NCBI GenBank assembly: GCA_964483545.1
Contig: CAZACC010000101.1
Span: 1 to 7,220 of the forward strand
Direction of reading: 5' to 3'
Length of the DNA: 7,220 bases
DNA from: JAAYYM01 sp964483545
GTDB lineage: Bacteria > Bacillota > Clostridia > Lachnospirales > Lachnospiraceae
Under the pieces are notes generated by a model. The model saw nothing but the letters and a program-made list of their open reading frames with translations, was not told the origin of the DNA and made no database searches. Below, piece by piece: positions 5,423 to 7,220 of this stretch (position 1 is the first letter of the stretch; every line of letters starts with the position of its first letter). Made by a program: the position numbers and the translations under genes.

Positions 5423-6486
5423 ATTATTTTGATATGGCAAAGGGTATCGGTATCATTCTTGTTGTAATCGGGCACCTGCAGGGAAAGGACATCTTTGCGC
5501 TGTCTCCCTATATTCTTCCAGTATGCACGTGGATTTTCTCCTTTCATATGCCCTTATTCTTCATCATCTCCGGTATGCTGATTCATTATAAGAAGGATCT
5601 CGACAAGGATCTTCCAACGTTAATTAAAAAGCGCTTCCGCGGTATTATGATTCCCTACTACTGCTTCAGTGTCTGCTATATTTCCATCGTTCTGTATGCT
5701 CTGTTCATCGAGCACTCCATCATGCCAGGCACACTTCTCGTCAATCTGTGGTATATTCTCAGTACCTACGGCATGTCAGTCCTTTGGTTCCTGCCAACAC
5801 TATTTCTCGGTGAGGTACTGTTTATCACAATCTCTAAGAAATTAGATACGAAAAAATCCATTATGTTGCTTGTCATCCTCACCATTCTTGCCTCTCTCGG
5901 TGCTTGGGGATTACAGCAGTTCACCTATAATACGCCTATTTTAGAAAGACTGCATGAGCTTGTAATTGTAATCCTGCGCCCGATTCTCGCAGCTACCTTT
6001 ATAGCCATCGGCTATTATTCATTTTATCTCTTCAAGGAACACGATAAGATTAACATCAAGGAATTATTGCTTGCCCTGCTGTTACTGCTTGTAGGTATCT
6101 TCTTTGTCAATAAAAACGGTGGTGTTGATTTCCGCTCCCTCGTACAGAAGAACCTGTTCTTCTACTATCTGTGTGCGTTATTTGGTGCCTTTGGTACGAT
6201 CCTGCTATGCAAGAACTGCAAACCTTTGAAACTTCTGAAATACTTCGGGGTCAATTCCCTAATCATTATGGCAGTCCATAATAACAGCAAAGTTCTCTAT
6301 GGTGCTATGAATCTCGCTATGTACATGAACCAATTTGTCACTCGTGCAAAAGGCTATGTCTTCTATGCAATCATTTTCCTGATTATCATGCTCTTCTCTA
6401 CGATTATGATTGAACTTATCAATCGCTGTTTTCCCTTTATGGTTGGCAAGCCATGGACTCTGCCATGGAAGAATACTACAAAGTGA
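5401..6486 (+). CDS. Membrane acyltransferase (acyltransferase 3 family), second of a tandem pair
   Basis: This 361-residue paralogue of the upstream gene has the same complete set of family motifs: LDYFDMAKGIGIILVVIGH (His25), FSFHMPLFFIISGMLI (His49), KRFRGIMIPY, LWFLPTLFL (128-136) and YFGVNSLIIMAVH (281-293). Other blocks shared with the first copy are GVDFR, YLCALFGAFG and TRAKGYVF, so the two are clearly products of one duplication, while the intervening loops and helices have diverged. It has a longer loop between the first two motifs (about residues 26-46) than its partner, which may alter acceptor choice. Both copies keep the conserved histidines, so both are probably active. The likely role is O-acylation of an envelope glycan or glycopolymer, with substrate unknown. 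Whether the two work as a heteromer or act on different sugars cannot be told. A bidirectional terminator follows 13 nt after the stop. Confidence 0.9.
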   Translation: MSEKKRLDYFDMAKGIGIILVVIGHLQGKDIFALSPYILPVCTWIFSFHMPLFFIISGMLIHYKKDLDKDLPTLIKKRFRGIMIPYYCFSVCYISIVLYALFIEHSIMPGTLLVNLWYILSTYGMSVLWFLPTLFLGEVLFITISKKLDTKKSIMLLVILTILASLGAWGLQQFTYNTPILERLHELVIVILRPILAATFIAIGYYSFYLFKEHDKINIKELLLALLLLLVGIFFVNKNGGVDFRSLVQKNLFFYYLCALFGAFGTILLCKNCKPLKLLKYFGVNSLIIMAVHNNSKVLYGAMNLAMYMNQFVTRAKGYVFYAIIFLIIMLFSTIMIELINRCFPFMVGKPWTLPWKNTTK

Positions 6487-6499
6487 ATAAAACTTCAAA

Positions 6500-6531
6500 A
6501 AGACCTCCGAGCTAATCAACTCTGAGGTCTT
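6500..6531. terminator. Bidirectional terminator between the acyltransferase pair and trxA
   Basis: AAGACCTC (6500-6507) pairs with GAGGTCTT (6524-6531), and GAG (6509-6511) can pair with CTC (6520-6522) after one mismatch. Read on the minus strand the stem runs into TTTTT and a further T-rich stretch, giving a good terminator for trxA. On the plus strand the tail (TCTATATCCT) is a weak T tract, so termination of the acyltransferase transcript is less certain but likely shared. Confidence 0.8.
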
Positions 6532-6562
6532 CTATATCCTGATATTCCTTTTGTTCTAATCT

Positions 6563-6880
6563 TTATTCATATTTTTTAATGATCGCTACCAACTTATCCT
6601 TGCTAACCACCCCGACAGTAGTCTCCTTGACTTCCCCATCCTTGAATAGGATAATCGTTGGTATAGTCATGACTCTGTACTTCTGTGCAAGATTCATATT
6701 CTCATCAATATTGACCTTGCCAATCTTTACTTTTCCCTCATACTCCGTTGCTAGCCCATCGATAACTGGTGCCATCATCTTACATGGTCCGCACCAATCC
6801 GCAAAAAAGTCAATCAATGCAATTCCCTTATAATCCAGTACCTCTGTTTGAAAATTTCCATCATTAAATTTCTGTGCCAT
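6563..6880 (-). CDS. trxA: Thioredoxin
   Basis: This is a full-length 105-residue cytoplasmic thioredoxin that reduces disulfides in client proteins such as reductases and peroxidases, and is recharged by thioredoxin reductase (not in this window). The active site is W29-C30-G31-P32-C33 within DFFADWCGPCKMMAP. Asp24 corresponds to the buried catalytic acid, and Pro74 in MTIPT is the conserved cis-proline. There is no signal peptide or extra domain, and length is typical for the family. The ATG has AGGAGG (6888-6893) with a 7-nt spacer. It starts 29 nt after the trmB stop with no terminator between, so the two are probably co-transcribed. Its transcript ends at the bidirectional terminator at 6500-6531. 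Confidence 0.97.
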   Translation of the reverse strand: MAQKFNDGNFQTEVLDYKGIALIDFFADWCGPCKMMAPVIDGLATEYEGKVKIGKVNIDENMNLAQKYRVMTIPTIILFKDGEVKETTVGVVSKDKLVAIIKKYE

Positions 6881-6909
6881 TCTGACGCCTCCTTTTCTTT
6901 GCTATGTTA

Positions 6910-7220
6910 TTACCGTTCAATCACATACTTATGAATCAGATTTCCCATCGCTGAGAACTTCTCTTCATATTCTGTCTTTACATTACCCTCTATCATCTTC
7001 TCATTATGGTACAAATCTTGTGTCATCTCTCTGATTTTCCACTGTGCAAGTGGTACCTCTTCTACTGCAAATGTAAACAAATCATCATTATCCGTCTTGA
7101 ATTCTATCACTCCATCTTTCTTCAGGAACTGATCATACCGTGCAAGAAACTCCTTCGAAGGAAGGCGTCTCTTCGCATGTCTTTCCTTCGGCCACGGATC
7201 AGAGAAATTCAAATAAATCC
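6910..7220 (-). CDS. trmB: tRNA (guanine-N7)-methyltransferase, C-terminal part (runs off right edge)
   Basis: This is the last 103 codons or so of TrmB, which uses S-adenosylmethionine to methylate G46 in the variable loop of tRNAs. The hallmark IYLNFSDPWPKERHAKRRL block is intact, including the PWPK and RH-K-RR residues that bind tRNA and shape the active site. FKTDNDDLF follows, and the C-terminal TEYEEKF motif that completes the binding pocket is present near the end. The frame is open through the right edge; the TTG at 7210-7212 is an internal leucine of the IYLNF motif and not a start. The N-terminal half with the SAM-binding fold lies outside the window. It precedes trxA by 29 nt in an apparent housekeeping operon. 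Confidence 0.96.
   Translation of the reverse strand, partial: IYLNFSDPWPKERHAKRRLPSKEFLARYDQFLKKDGVIEFKTDNDDLFTFAVEEVPLAQWKIREMTQDLYHNEKMIEGNVKTEYEEKFSAMGNLIHKYVIER

Noticed and set aside
6259..6519. Minus-strand open frame of 86 codons opposite the second acyltransferase
   Set aside because: It is the antisense shadow of conserved acyltransferase sequence and would start within the terminator hairpin.
1..7220. CRISPR array, insertion sequence, tRNA/rRNA gene or phage attachment site
   Set aside because: No spaced repeat array, transposase frame with terminal repeats, tRNA cloverleaf or rRNA-like sequence was seen.

Overview
The window looks like a moderately AT-rich Gram-positive chromosome from a Firmicute, most likely class Clostridia and Lachnospiraceae-like. 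The grounds are strong AGGAGG-type ribosome binding sites, canonical sigma-A promoters, a surface protein with a VKTGD-type C-terminal sorting signal, a SipW-type (TasA/camelysin) secreted protein, and a stand-alone BTAD (SARP/AfsR-type) regulator. The family assignment is an inference, as no rRNA or species marker is present.

Layout. Positions 1-203 (minus) are the start of a secreted protein that runs off the left edge. Positions 204-345 hold its promoter and the terminator of the next unit. Positions 346-2879 (minus) are a three-gene surface-protein operon. In transcription order it encodes a TasA/camelysin-like protein with a SipW-dependent-type signal peptide, a second TasA-like protein with a VKTGD sorting signal, and a membrane-anchored protein with a MucBP-like domain. 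Positions 2980-4170 (minus) encode a BTAD-domain transcriptional regulator with an apparent degenerate GGDEF domain at its C terminus. Positions 4171-4354 are a divergent control region. Positions 4355-6486 (plus) carry two overlapping paralogous membrane acyltransferases. A bidirectional terminator separates them from the convergent housekeeping pair trxA and trmB (minus, 6563 to the right edge).

Main observation. Three intergenic regions, all on the minus strand, share one unusual promoter architecture. It is a direct repeat of the heptamer RTGTGAC at an exact 11-bp period, then exactly 10 nt, then a -10-like hexamer (TATACT, TATAGT, TAAACT), with no recognisable -35. One copy lies before the TasA-like operon, one before the left-edge secreted protein, and one (with a degenerate distal repeat) before the regulator gene. 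This closely matches the known operator geometry of SARP activators: heptamer direct repeats one helical turn apart, overlapping the -35 region. The simplest model is that the BTAD protein made here activates the surface-fibre operon and the left-hand secreted protein, and also influences its own transcription. Its gene additionally has a near-consensus TTGACA/TAAAAT promoter.

No SipW signal peptidase or sortase gene lies in the window. If the system is complete, they should be beyond the left edge or elsewhere in the genome. A link between the acyltransferase pair and the surface proteins rests only on their divergent neighbourhood.
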